A DNA stretch of 64,000 nucleotides from JAJCYL01 sp965206015 (GTDB lineage Bacteria; Bacteroidota; Bacteroidia; Cytophagales; Cyclobacteriaceae), in NCBI GenBank assembly GCA_965206015.1, contig CBDBIW010000010.1, positions 1-64,000 on the forward strand. The letters are read 5' to 3'. Both the position numbers and the translations under genes were made by a program. The notes under the pieces were generated by a model that did no database searches, was not told where the DNA came from, and was given only the letters and a program-made list of their open reading frames with translations. Positions 7,575 through 16,486 of the stretch are shown here, one piece after another. The stretch's first letter is position 1. Every line of letters begins with the position of its first letter.

Positions 7575-9513
7575 AACGCTCACATTTACGCTTGAATTAA
7601 AAAGCCGGATTGACAAAGAACTCAGTAAAATAAGCCGTAGCACAAAAGCCATGAGCGATGCGGCGGGTGAGGACGTGCGCCGGTTTCAAAAAAAACTGGG
7701 CGGTACCAAAACCACTATTGACGGGCTAAACAATGTTCTGGAACGGCTTCGCAAACGGAAAAACAGGGCTTTTGATACTAAAAAAATTGAGCGACTCAAC
7801 AAGGTGATCACAGAGACCGAACGAAAGGTTGACAAACTCCGAAGTACAGGTCTGCGCAACAAAGGCATGCCCGGCGGCGGCCTGGCGGGTGGCCTGGTGG
7901 GGCGATTTGCCGGCCCCGCAGCACTAGGGTATGCCGGCTTTTCACTGGCTAAAAAAGCCATCACCGGAGGGGTGGAATTAGAGCAAAACCGCATCGCTTT
8001 CCAGACCATGACCGGCAGTGAAGAACAGGGCAGTGCCCTGGTCGACAGCGTAAACAGCCTGGCCAACAAAACGCCCTTTGCCAATAGCGCATTACTCGAT
8101 GCGACCAGAACCCTGCTCAACTTCGGATTTGCCGGTCAGGACGTCCTCCCGACGCTCTCCCGTCTGGGCGATGTCTCGGGAGGGAACGCCGGGCGGCTGA
8201 GTTCGCTGGCACTGGTCATGGGACAGGTGCGCTCGTCCGGCAAACTCATGGGGCAGGACCTGCTCCAGTTCATTAACGCCGGTTTCAACCCCTTGCAGGA
8301 GATGGCCGGGATGACCGGCAAAAGTATGGGCGAACTCAGAGAGGAAATGAGCAAGGGCAAGATCTCCTACGAACAGGTTGCCGAAGCGTTTGGCTCGGTC
8401 ACTTCCCGGGGCGGGAAGTTTTACCAGATGATGGAGAAGCAGAGTGAGAGCATGGGCGGGAAATGGAGTACCCTTACTGGCACTTTCTCCGCTAAACTGG
8501 CAGAACTGGGCTTATTATTCAAACCGGTGGTGGATGGTGTGTTAGACCTGGGCATTGCCATGATGAATGGCCCTGAAGCAAATCAAAAAACTTACGCCAT
8601 CAATGCGATTGACCACTACCTGGAACAAATGAAAACAGCCGGTCTTTCCATCCGGGAGCGGCAAAAGCTCATCGGGCAGTTCAATGCCCAATTCGGGGAG
8701 GATGTACTGGGTAAAAAGCTTGACATCGAACTGGCTCTGGATAGTGAAGGTTTTTTAAAAGCGTTTGAGGAACTGAAAAAATACCTGGAGAATGAAAAAC
8801 GATCAGAGGTCAAAATAGAGCAGAAAGAGGCATTATTTAAGCAAAAAAGACAGATAGAAAGCAGGATCAGACAGGCCGGTGACAGAATCTTTGACATAGC
8901 AAAGGGTACAGAACAACAATATACCAGCACCTACGCAGGAAGAGGAGTATATGTCAAACCGACAGATAACCTGGCACAAGCTGAAGCACAACGCAAAAAA
9001 GCCCGGGACCAACTCAGTGGGATCAATCAGGAACTGACCCCACTTATCCTGGCCGCGGGAATCTCTGACACGCAGGAAGAAAAAATATTGAAAGCGCGTC
9101 TGAATGCCCTGACCCTTCATCGTGAAAAAGCTGCCCTTTTACCCGGTGTGCACGATCTTTCCGGTCATCCAGGCAACAGGGAGGCTGAAAAGATCAAAAA
9201 GGCACTGGCAGCGTTTGAAAAAGCAACAAAAAAGGAGGGCACAACTGAAAAAGCAACAAAAAAGGAGGGCACAAATGGAGATCATCCAGACAGGAAAACA
9301 CTAGGGGAGTTGACCGACCAGGTGAACACCGGAGGCAGGACGCAGCGGATCATCAACCTCCATATCAATAACCTGAATGGCGTGGGTGAAATGAATAATC
9401 ATTTTGAGGGCTTTGAACAAGAATATGAAGAGAAACTGGCAGCTAGTGCCGAGGATCATATGAAAGCCCTGTTAAAAGTATTGAATGGCGTATCAAGAAT
9501 GGGTGAAGCATGA
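7567..9513 (+). CDS. tail tape measure protein
   Basis: This protein sets tail length and is ejected with the DNA. It has an N-terminal coiled coil (about 1-95), a Gly/Ala-rich hydrophobic stretch (GGGLAGGLVGRFAGPAALG, about 103-122) and the conserved tape-measure domain (about 130-270, with RTLLNFGF and LGDVSGGN). A long helical region follows. At 648 residues it predicts a short tail. A tandem repeat near residues 555-575 (ATKKEGT twice) suggests recent slippage. The stop overlaps the next start by 4 bp. Confidence 0.85.
   Translation: MAETLTFTLELKSRIDKELSKISRSTKAMSDAAGEDVRRFQKKLGGTKTTIDGLNNVLERLRKRKNRAFDTKKIERLNKVITETERKVDKLRSTGLRNKGMPGGGLAGGLVGRFAGPAALGYAGFSLAKKAITGGVELEQNRIAFQTMTGSEEQGSALVDSVNSLANKTPFANSALLDATRTLLNFGFAGQDVLPTLSRLGDVSGGNAGRLSSLALVMGQVRSSGKLMGQDLLQFINAGFNPLQEMAGMTGKSMGELREEMSKGKISYEQVAEAFGSVTSRGGKFYQMMEKQSESMGGKWSTLTGTFSAKLAELGLLFKPVVDGVLDLGIAMMNGPEANQKTYAINAIDHYLEQMKTAGLSIRERQKLIGQFNAQFGEDVLGKKLDIELALDSEGFLKAFEELKKYLENEKRSEVKIEQKEALFKQKRQIESRIRQAGDRIFDIAKGTEQQYTSTYAGRGVYVKPTDNLAQAEAQRKKARDQLSGINQELTPLILAAGISDTQEEKILKARLNALTLHREKAALLPGVHDLSGHPGNREAEKIKKALAAFEKATKKEGTTEKATKKEGTNGDHPDRKTLGELTDQVNTGGRTQRIINLHINNLNGVGEMNNHFEGFEQEYEEKLAASAEDHMKALLKVLNGVSRMGEA
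9226..9274 (+). repeat. two-copy tandem repeat inside the tape measure gene
   Basis: The unit GAAAAAGCAACAAAAAAGGA plus GGGCACAA occurs twice in a row and encodes EKATKKEGT-like peptides twice. The duplication is in frame and adds a short lysine-rich linker without breaking the protein. Confidence 0.7.
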
Positions 9514-10148
9514 TAGAAGTACCTCCCGGCGGCGATATATTCAAGCTGAAGATCACAGCAGTAGCAGGTGGTGAACCCTTCACTTTTCCTGTCGAACCCC
9601 GTGTGTGGGTAAGGCGGCGCAACCGCATCATTCGCAAGTACCCGCAGAAAGGACTCAAAGGCTCCATCAAAGAACGATGGATGGTCGATGACTTCGATGT
9701 GACGATCCGGGCAAATTTCATTGGTGAAGCAGGCTACCTGGAGGAATTAAGGCAGCAGATCCCGGAGCAAACCCCGACGCAGGGAATCGCTCCGGGCAAT
9801 AGTCTGAAAGATGCGGTGAACCAGCGTCTGGAAGGAGAAGCGAAGCGTCTGGGCGAGTTGGGCACAGGCATCCTGCCTGCACAAGCGGCAGGAGCTCCGG
9901 GGAGGTTCAAAAAAAGGGAAAAGCCGGTACAGCCGGTTAATACGCTGGTGCCTTCCTATCCCCGGGACACGATTCAGGAGCTTCTTGAACTCTGCCGGAA
10001 GGTGTACTGGCAGGTCAGCGGAAATGAGCAACTGAATGCGCTTGATATTACACACCTGGTGGTGTACGATGTGGAGCTGCCTTTCACTGCGGGGGAATTG
10101 AATCAGGAAGTAGTCATCAGGGGATTTAGTGACGACGCGGACCAATGA
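9510..10148 (+). CDS. phage tail/baseplate protein, DUF6046-like
   Basis: This 212-residue protein sits between the tape measure and the gp25-like baseplate gene, overlapping both by 4 bp. It opens MIEVPPGGDIFKLKITAVAGG and has a DDFDVTIRANFIG segment typical of a conserved family in Bacteroidota phages. The centre is low-complexity (Gly/Ala/Pro/Lys around 120-145). A structural role in the tail hub or baseplate is inferred from position. No enzymatic motif is visible. Confidence 0.55.
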   Translation: MIEVPPGGDIFKLKITAVAGGEPFTFPVEPRVWVRRRNRIIRKYPQKGLKGSIKERWMVDDFDVTIRANFIGEAGYLEELRQQIPEQTPTQGIAPGNSLKDAVNQRLEGEAKRLGELGTGILPAQAAGAPGRFKKREKPVQPVNTLVPSYPRDTIQELLELCRKVYWQVSGNEQLNALDITHLVVYDVELPFTAGELNQEVVIRGFSDDADQ

Positions 10149-10408
10149 ATGATTTTTTGATGAAAAACGGAAAACCGGCCATTGGAGACGGGCTGGAAAA
10201 CGAGGTCCGGGATATTTTGACCGCCCGGAAAGGGGATTTCAAATTCTTTCCGGACATAGGCGTGGGGATAGCCGGTTTTGTGGACGGGAAGATAGCCGAC
10301 CAGGAGCTTTTCAGCATTGTGGCCGCGGAATTGAAAAAAGATAATAAACGGCTCGTGCAGGCGAGGACCGCAGGGGATATTTATGTGACCCGCGTGGAAA
10401 GAAATTGA
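10145..10408 (+). CDS. baseplate wedge protein, gp25/gpW-like
   Basis: This 87-residue protein carries DILTARKGDFKFFPDIGVGIAGFVDG, which in part (LTxxKGxxxxxPxxG) matches the core of T4 gp25/Mu-type baseplate proteins. This subunit anchors sheath polymerisation to the baseplate. The 4-bp overlap with the preceding gene and the downstream LysM/gpX and gpJ genes complete a normal baseplate cluster. Confidence 0.7.
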   Translation: MNDFLMKNGKPAIGDGLENEVRDILTARKGDFKFFPDIGVGIAGFVDGKIADQELFSIVAAELKKDNKRLVQARTAGDIYVTRVERN

Positions 10409-10421
10409 GGACCGGGAAGGG

Positions 10422-10703
10422 ATGGAAAAAATTAAAGTCAGGAAAGGACAGAGTTTGATGGACATTGCCGTCTGCTACTATGGCAGCGCGGAAGGGGTCT
10501 TTGACCTGGTCAGAAGGAATAAACTGAACGGCATCACCGCTAATGTTTACCACGGACAAGAGTTGGAAACAGGCGAACCGCTGAATGTTCGTCTTTCCCA
10601 TATTTTGCCCAAAAACATAGCCACCGTAACAGGAAGCAGAGCCAGTGGCATAGGCTTTTGGCGGATCAACAAGGAATTTATCCTGCCGCAGACAGAAAAT
10701 TAA
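10422..10703 (+). CDS. LysM-domain tail protein (gpX-like)
   Basis: The 93-residue protein opens with a LysM-type fold: KVRKGQSLMDIAVCYYGS, then GVFDLVRRNKLNG and HGQELETG. Phage gpX and related tail proteins use such a module in the baseplate hub. Position between gp25-like and baseplate J genes agrees. There is no signal peptide, as expected for a virion part. Confidence 0.75.
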   Translation: MEKIKVRKGQSLMDIAVCYYGSAEGVFDLVRRNKLNGITANVYHGQELETGEPLNVRLSHILPKNIATVTGSRASGIGFWRINKEFILPQTEN

Positions 10704-10716
10704 AAGTTAAAACAAT

Positions 10717-11526
10717 ATGGCAAGAACAATAGAAGAGATCCTGAAAGTAATGAACCAGAAGGCAAAGGAATATCCCGGGCTTTCGGAACTGGAAGCCAAC
10801 CACAGCGTGGTGCAAGTGTGGAACTACGCCAAACAAGTGATGGCTCTGGGTATTGCCCAGGCAGAACATGCCGTAGACCAACTCAACGCAGAGGTTAGGC
10901 AAATGGTCAACAAAGACGAACCCGGCGGCATCGGGTGGTATCGACAAAAAGCCTTTGACTATCAGCATGGCGACCAACTGCTGGTCATCAACAACCGCCC
11001 GGCATATCTGACCCCCAATCCCGCCGCCCGGATCGTTCAGCAGGTGAGCGTCACAGAGTCACCGGCCGATGGCTCACTTACCTTCAAAGTGGCTAAGGAT
11101 ACCGGCGGTGATTCTCCTGTGCTTACCGAAGCCGAGCAAGACGGGTTCAGGGACTACATAGGCAGGATAAAGATCGCAGGGACCCTGATCACTGTGCAAA
11201 GCGATCTCCCTGATAAGATCAGCTACAACATTGTGGTGGAGGCAGACCCTGCTGTGCTTACCGGACATGTCAGGCGGACGGTATACCAGACCCTGGACCG
11301 CTTTCACCAAAGCATCGAATTTAACACCGTATTGTATTTGAGCAAAGCCACCGATGCCCTCCAGGCCATTCCCGGTATCATCGATGTAGAGATTACCAGT
11401 GCGTACGCCGGTGCGGCAGGGGTCAGCCTCACCGAAAACCACCGGGTGAACCGGAAATATGAAACCATAGCGGGCTATGTGAAGCTCGACCGTAACGATT
11501 CTTCAGTCACACTAATTCGGGGATAA
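10717..11526 (+). CDS. baseplate J-like protein
   Basis: This 269-residue baseplate wedge protein belongs to the gpJ/Mu gp47 group. The typical segments are an N-terminal helical part, a central beta-rich part (RIKIAGTLITVQSDLPDKIS) and a C-terminal region (DALQAIPGIIDVEITSAYAG) that follows the family pattern of a residue run ending in dVe/i. The last ~60 codons are duplicated, inverted, at 33712-33953. Confidence 0.75.
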   Translation: MARTIEEILKVMNQKAKEYPGLSELEANHSVVQVWNYAKQVMALGIAQAEHAVDQLNAEVRQMVNKDEPGGIGWYRQKAFDYQHGDQLLVINNRPAYLTPNPAARIVQQVSVTESPADGSLTFKVAKDTGGDSPVLTEAEQDGFRDYIGRIKIAGTLITVQSDLPDKISYNIVVEADPAVLTGHVRRTVYQTLDRFHQSIEFNTVLYLSKATDALQAIPGIIDVEITSAYAGAAGVSLTENHRVNRKYETIAGYVKLDRNDSSVTLIRG

Positions 11527-11560
11527 CACCACAACAACGTTATAAATTAAATGGAACAGA

Positions 11561-11914
11561 ATGTATACAATCGATTATGATGCTTTCATTCAACAGGCCC
11601 TGCCGCCGCACTGGCGCAGACAGTGGCAGGAACACCTCATTGCCGTGTGGTGCTATCCTTTAAAACAACTCTTTGACCAGATCTTTCTGCTAAGAAAACA
11701 GGCGGTTAACGAGTTGAATCATAATTCGCAAGCAGAAAGTTTGCAACACAAGCTTCAGGACTCTCACATGAAAATAGAAGTAGGAACCGTATCGCAGAAC
11801 GGCACCATAAAAATATTAGCCCCCGACCTGCCAGAGGTCAGAAACAAGATCAAACTCCACCTGGACAAGGTGAAAACCGCAGGAAAAACAATTGAATTTC
11901 AAACCATTATCTAA
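11561..11914 (+). CDS. phage tail protein, gpI-position, unknown family
   Basis: This 117-residue protein follows the baseplate J gene, where P2-like phages encode gpI. It starts MYTIDYDAFIQQALPPHWRR and seems mostly helical. The sequence is not diagnostic, so a baseplate-fibre connector role is suggested by order alone. The first 21 bp of this gene are included in the inverted duplicate near 33.7 kb. Confidence 0.5.
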   Translation: MYTIDYDAFIQQALPPHWRRQWQEHLIAVWCYPLKQLFDQIFLLRKQAVNELNHNSQAESLQHKLQDSHMKIEVGTVSQNGTIKILAPDLPEVRNKIKLHLDKVKTAGKTIEFQTII

Positions 11915-11925
11915 ATAGTACGACT

Positions 11926-12759
11926 ATGACCATCAAAACAAGAAAGCAATTAGAAGAAACTTTCCAAAACGGAGCCACCCCCGACGCACAGGATTTCTCC
12001 AACCTTTTCGAGAGCTTCCGGCACCAAACCGACCCGGACTTGAACCTCAGACGGGCCAACCAGACCGAAGCCGAAGAAGGCAATAGCAATATTCAACTGA
12101 TGACACCCCAGCGCACCAGGCAGGCGATCATCGCCCTCACACGCCTGGCCAGCGTACCGGCCCTGAGCAGAGAAGTGGACCAAAAAGTAGCAACAGCCAT
12201 TTCGCAACTGATCGATAATGCACCCACCGCCCTGGATACACTCAACGAACTCGCTCAGGCACTCAATGACGACCAAAACGCCTACAACACACTGGTCGGG
12301 CTCATCAACACCCACGTCAACCGCACAAACAATCCCAATCCCCACGGCGTGACCAAAGCGCAGGTAGGACTGGGCGGAGGAAACCAGTTGAAAATGGCTA
12401 CCCGTGTGCAATTCGGCTCTAAGGAAACCCGGGGGTTGTCACAACCAGTTGTATACACCTTTCAGAGAGCTACTGAGCCTGGTCGGGTCTACCGGACAAG
12501 CTATATAAAGTATACAGCAATCTGTACGGGAAATTATTACCCGGAGTATCGAAGGCATGGAATTTTGGTTTTTAGACATTTTCAAGAGGGTACAGCACAA
12601 TTAAGTGGCCATGATATATTTAATAGTGGCTCGATGAGCGTATCTGCCGTTTGGTCCGGGGGTAACTGCACCTTAACCTTCCGCGCAACCGGTTCACATC
12701 ATATGCTCACTACAGTAGAGGTGGCCCTGCCCGGGAACTTTATCAGGGACCTGCAATAG
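11926..12759 (+). CDS. phage tail fibre protein
   Basis: The 277-residue protein is the likely host-recognition fibre. An N-terminal helical part (about 1-100) is followed by the phage-fibre signature NPNPHGVTKAQVGLGGGN (about residues 137-154). The C-terminal ~120 residues are beta-rich, Tyr/Arg/His-rich and distinct, as expected for a receptor-binding tip. The reading frame stays open for 76 codons beyond the TAG stop (12757-12759) to a TAA at 12988, with no start codon of its own. Confidence 0.7.
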   Translation: MTIKTRKQLEETFQNGATPDAQDFSNLFESFRHQTDPDLNLRRANQTEAEEGNSNIQLMTPQRTRQAIIALTRLASVPALSREVDQKVATAISQLIDNAPTALDTLNELAQALNDDQNAYNTLVGLINTHVNRTNNPNPHGVTKAQVGLGGGNQLKMATRVQFGSKETRGLSQPVVYTFQRATEPGRVYRTSYIKYTAICTGNYYPEYRRHGILVFRHFQEGTAQLSGHDIFNSGSMSVSAVWSGGNCTLTFRATGSHHMLTTVEVALPGNFIRDLQ

Positions 12760-12990
12760 ACCACCGCAGAAGACACCTCCGGACTCGCAGCAGCAAGAGA
12801 GGCATGGTTCAGGGCGTGTCTTAACAGGGTTGAAAAGAAGCACTCTCGCTGCTTAAAAGCAGAACCGAAAAATGTAATAAAAAAAAGCCCCAACAGGCTG
12901 CCCGGCCCCGAACAGGAACTTAATGAGTTTAGTGCACCAGACACAACTCCCCACCCATTGAGGCCATACCTCTACCGGAGAGTCTAAATA
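12760..12990 (+). other. open 76-codon extension behind the tail-fibre amber stop
   Basis: After the fibre's TAG the same frame continues TTAEDTSGLAAAREAWFRAC and on to a TAA at 12988-12990. The translation looks protein-like (Ala/Arg/Lys-rich helix) but there is no ATG, GTG or usable TTG near its start. It may be the former C-terminus of the fibre, a readthrough product or a gene that lost its start. Confidence 0.35.
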
Positions 12991-13011
12991 GTGTTTGGTG
13001 TACTTTTTTAT

Positions 13012-13866
13012 ATGACAAAAACAAAAACCAAATTGAGAATGAACATGAAAATTGAACAAAATAAAACAGAAAAGCTAAAGACACCCATCAGTTATTATGG
13101 TGGTAAACAAAAGATGCTAAGGCACATATTGCCATGGATACCGGAGCATACTACCTATACAGAACCATTTGTCGGTGGTGGGGCGGTGTTTTGGGCAAAA
13201 GAACCAGGCAAGATTGAAGTCATTAACGATACCAACAGAGAGCTTATCAATTTCTACGAGTGCGTCCAAAATGAATTTGTAGAACTCGAAAAAATGGTAA
13301 GGATCAGCCTGCACAGCCGCTCTATGCATAGCGATGCTACGGTGGTGTATAACAATCCGCACCTGTTTACACGGGCTAAGAGGGCCTGGGCGGTCTGGGT
13401 GTTAGCCGCTCAGTCCTTTTGCTCCATACTCGATGGTCCCTTCGGATATGATAAAACCAGCAAGGCAACCACTAGTATAAACATCGCTAATAAACGTGAT
13501 AATTTTACCATAAAATACGCTGAACGTATCCAAAACGTGCAGATAGAAAATACCGATGCCTTACGAATCATACGCTCGCGGGATCATGAAAACGCCTTCC
13601 ACTATATAGACCCGCCCTATTACAACTCCAACTGCGGGCACTACGATGGCTATACCAGGGAGGACTTTGAAATGCTTTTGGAAACGCTTTCAGAGGTTAA
13701 GGGAAGGTTTTTGTTGTCCAGTTACCCAGGTGACGTACTGACAAAGTATGCCAGGCAATTCGGTTGGAATACCCAAAAGTTAGAGAAGGTAGTCCGCGTA
13801 AACCAGGGCTCCGGTAAGCCTGGAAAAAAGAAAATAGAGGTACTCACCACTAATTATCAGATGTAA
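13012..13866 (+). CDS. DNA adenine methylase, Dam/D12 class
   Basis: This enzyme transfers a methyl group from S-adenosylmethionine to adenine N6 in DNA. The 284-residue protein has the D12-class SAM-binding motif (YYGGK at 28-32, then FVGGGAVFW) and the catalytic DPPY at 200-203, in the order expected for the class. The ATG at 13012 is chosen; a longer GTG start at 12991 and a later ATG at 13039 are possible. It is the last gene before the prophage right end, the place where Mu carries the mom modification gene, so protection of phage DNA from restriction is plausible. Confidence 0.88.
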   Translation: MTKTKTKLRMNMKIEQNKTEKLKTPISYYGGKQKMLRHILPWIPEHTTYTEPFVGGGAVFWAKEPGKIEVINDTNRELINFYECVQNEFVELEKMVRISLHSRSMHSDATVVYNNPHLFTRAKRAWAVWVLAAQSFCSILDGPFGYDKTSKATTSINIANKRDNFTIKYAERIQNVQIENTDALRIIRSRDHENAFHYIDPPYYNSNCGHYDGYTREDFEMLLETLSEVKGRFLLSSYPGDVLTKYARQFGWNTQKLEKVVRVNQGSGKPGKKKIEVLTTNYQM

Positions 13867-14046
13867 CCCCAAAGAAAAGGGCAGTTGAGGCTGTCCGGGT
13901 AAAAACGGGTGAAAACAGAATTTGTACTATTGCCGGGTTGTCCGATTTTCAGCTATCTTCTGATTGTGCTATTCCCCAAACAAAATTCTCATTCAGAACG
14001 TCACATTCTGAATGAGAATTTTTGACATTCCGAATGAGACGATTTA
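13814..14046 (+). repeat. prophage right-end sequence, copy A
   Basis: This 233-bp segment holds the last codons of the methylase and the intergenic end of the prophage. It recurs with small differences (including a 2-bp deletion) at 34198-34428 on the same strand. Homology stops exactly after GACGATTTA, and from 14047 the sequence is FG-GAP coding. The outer 60 bp contain three copies of the palindrome CATTCNGAATG (one as CATTCAGAACG), two of them 22 bp apart. These could be transposase or repressor sites. Confidence 0.75.
13985..14023 (+). terminator. strong hairpin with T-run after the methylase gene
   Basis: ATTCTCATTCAGAA and TTCTGAATGAGAAT form a perfect 14-bp stem with a 7-base loop (CGTCACA), followed by TTTT. 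It can end transcription of the prophage late operon. The same bases build the CATTCNGAATG palindromes, so the element may be both terminator and protein-binding site. An identical copy is at 34367-34405. Confidence 0.7.
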
Positions 14047-15879
14047 GGTGTCATCAGTTATGACACCAAAGTAGACTTTGTCGCAGGAACATTTCCATCA
14101 TCAGTAGCGATCGGTGATCTGGATGCTGACGGTAAGGCGGATTTGGCCGTGACGAATTTGGGTAGTAGTTCCGTTTCGGTATTTAGGAATACCGGTACCG
14201 GTGTCGGTGTCATCAGTTATGCCGACAAAGTGGACTTTACCACAGGAACAACTCCATCATCAGTAGCGATCGGTGATCTGGACGGTGACGGGCAGGCGGA
14301 TCTGGCCGTAACGGGTGAAAATACTGCTTTCGTCTCGGTCTTCAAGAATACCAGTACCGGTGCCGGTGTCATCAGTTATGATACCAAAGCGGACTTTGCC
14401 GCAGGGGTCAGGCCAATTTCAGTAGCGATCGGTGATCTGGACGGTGACGGCAGGGTGGATCTGGCCGTGGCGAATAGTACCAGCAATAACGTCTCGGTAC
14501 TGAGGAATAACAGTACCGCCACCGGTGTCATCAGTTATGACACCAAAGCGGACTTTGACACAGGAGACAATCCACAATCCGTAGCGATCGGCGATCTGGA
14601 CGGTGATGGCAGGGCGGATCTGGCCGTGGCGAATAGTACCAGCAATAACGTCTCGGTTTTCAGGAATACCAGTACCGGTGTCGGTGTCATCAGTTATGAC
14701 ACCAAAGTGGACTTTGACACAGGAGAAAATCCATCATTAGTAGCGATCGGTGATCTGAACGGCGACGGCAGGGTGGATCTGGCCGTGGCGAATCGTACCA
14801 GCAATAACGTCTCGGTACTGAGGAATAACAGTACCGGTGTCGGTGCCATCAGTTATGACACCAAAGTAGACTTTGTCGCAGGAACATTTCCATCATCAGT
14901 AGCGATCGGTGATCTGGACGGTGACGGCAAGGTAGATCTGGCCGTGGCGAATGCTAGTGACAGCAATACCGTATCGGTTTTTAGGAATACCCGTTCCGAG
15001 ACATCCATAACCGCTTTTTCCTTTGCCGCACAAGCCGGCGCAAGTGCGACCCTTGATCCTGTCAGTCAGACAATAGTCATAGAAGTGGCCTATGGCACGG
15101 ACGTGTCCGCCCTTGTTGCGGATTTCACCCTTTCAGCGGGCGCTACTGCTACAATAGGTGCTACCTCCCAACAGAGTGGGGTCACGGCCAATGATTTTTC
15201 CAGTGCGGTGACCTACACGGTGACCGCAGAAGATGGCACCACCACACAGCCCTGGACGGTTAACGTGACTACCGCTCCCAACACTGAAACGGCCATAACC
15301 GTTTTTTCCTTTGCGGAACAAACAGGCCCGGCAACAATTGATCCTGTAACAGCCAGGGTGGACATAGAAGTGGCTTATGGCACGGACGTGTCTACACTTG
15401 TTGCGGGTTTCACCCTTTCAGCGGGTGCCACTGCCAGGGTAGGCACTGTTTCGCAACAGAGTGGGATCACCGCCAATGATTTTTCCAGTGCGGTGACCTA
15501 CACGGTGACCGCAGAAGATGGCACCACCACACAGCCCTGGACGGTCAGCGTGACTACCGCTCCTGTACTCTCTGTTACTAATGCAGCTCACAATTTTATG
15601 GGCAGTCCATATCCGAACCCCTCTGACGGTACATTTGTTCTTCCTGTTGACATTGCTGCTGATTCTGATATAGACATTCTCATCCGGGATCTGTCGGGAA
15701 GGCTTGTTTTGACAAAGGTTGTCGGAGGATTAAAAAAAGGGTCTCATGTTTTAGCGATAGACCTTCGGTTTGAAAACGGAGAAGCAACTCCTTCAGGCAC
15801 CTATTTTATAGAAATGAACATCACCACCAGAAAAGGGGAACCGCTGGTCTTTCGCAAAAGAGTTCTTTATACAAAATAA
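14047..15879 (+). pseudogene. FG-GAP repeat surface protein with T9SS sorting domain, 5'-truncated
   Basis: Coding sequence begins abruptly at the prophage border (frame open from 14038) with no start codon or signal peptide; the first possible start is the TTG at 14143. It encodes about five FG-GAP/VCBS repeats of about 57 residues with calcium-loop motifs such as DLDGDGRADLAV, then two ~90-residue beta domains (ITAFSFA...DGTTTQPWTV), then a C-terminal T9SS sorting domain (YPNPSDGTFVLPV...GTYFIEM). The intact protein would be a secreted or surface-anchored adhesin-like protein. Without the signal peptide it cannot be exported, so it is treated as truncated. Confidence 0.8.
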
Positions 15880-15904
15880 AATGGGAAAAGGAGGGGGGTA
15901 ATGG

Positions 15905-16371
15905 CCTGGTCACTGGGGTTTGCCTGTGCCTGGCCTGCGGACCGGCTGGATTGCTACAAGGGATAAAATTGCCTTTGATAAGATTGCTCAGATAAAGGAT
16001 TTCATCACTATTTGTAATCGTGCTCCAAGCGAATTTTTGGTAGCCATAGCTCTCGAAAATGTAAAAAAATATCAGGCCGGAATTTGGGGATCATACAGTC
16101 AAACTTTTCACAATTGGATCAGTTTTTTTATCAGTATCAGGATGTAGCCCACTGGGTCAGACCACAAGCGGGACCAATATCTTTAGCTGAAATAAAACCT
16201 TTAATTGACATGGACAAGTTTTGTATGAATTTGTGAAATAAGGAGGGTGTCCTTTTACTACCAGGATCAATTTTTGATGATAATAATCAACATTTCAAGT
16301 TAGGATCTGGTCGCCAAAATATGCCTGAGGTGTTGGAACGTTTCTCAAAATTTTTGGATACTACTTTTTAA
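15905..16371 (+). pseudogene. class I/II aminotransferase remnant
   Basis: Pieces of a PLP-dependent aminotransferase C-terminal half lie in different frames. GLPVPGLRTGWIATRDK and ITICNRAPSEFLVAIAL are in one frame from 15920, HTVKLFTIGSVFLSVSG in another, and LLLPGSIFDDNNQHFKLG ending FLDTTF at 16371 in a third. The N-terminal half with the PLP lysine is missing. At least two frameshifts make it non-functional. It lies between the truncated FG-GAP gene and the Lrp-type regulator. Confidence 0.7.
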
Positions 16372-16450
16372 GATCCCATTGCTTACCGTAGAAGTTTATA
16401 GTATATAATTAAGCGTTCTAATTCTATTTTAGAAGAAATGGAATATGTTT

Positions 16451-16458
16451 TATCTTTG
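16451..16458 (+). promoter_or_regulatory. Bacteroidota -7 box for the Lrp-family gene
   Basis: TATCTTTG matches the consensus TAnnTTTG exactly. A TTTT stretch about 21 bp upstream could serve as a weak -33 element. The ATG of the regulator at 16487 is 28 bp downstream, which supports that start over the longer frame from 16445. Confidence 0.55.
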
Positions 16459-16486
16459 TAGCAAATATAATTTTGATATTATAAAT

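Noticed and set aside
12400..12759. Diversity-generating retroelement variable region in the tail fibre
   Set aside because: No template repeat and no reverse transcriptase in the window, and the C-terminus shows no C-type lectin signature or adenine-directed repeat pair.
1..14046. R-type tailocin or eCIS instead of a phage
   Set aside because: Terminase subunits, prohead protease and major capsid protein are present and appear intact; eCIS-type AAA+ ATPase and spike/effector genes are not seen.
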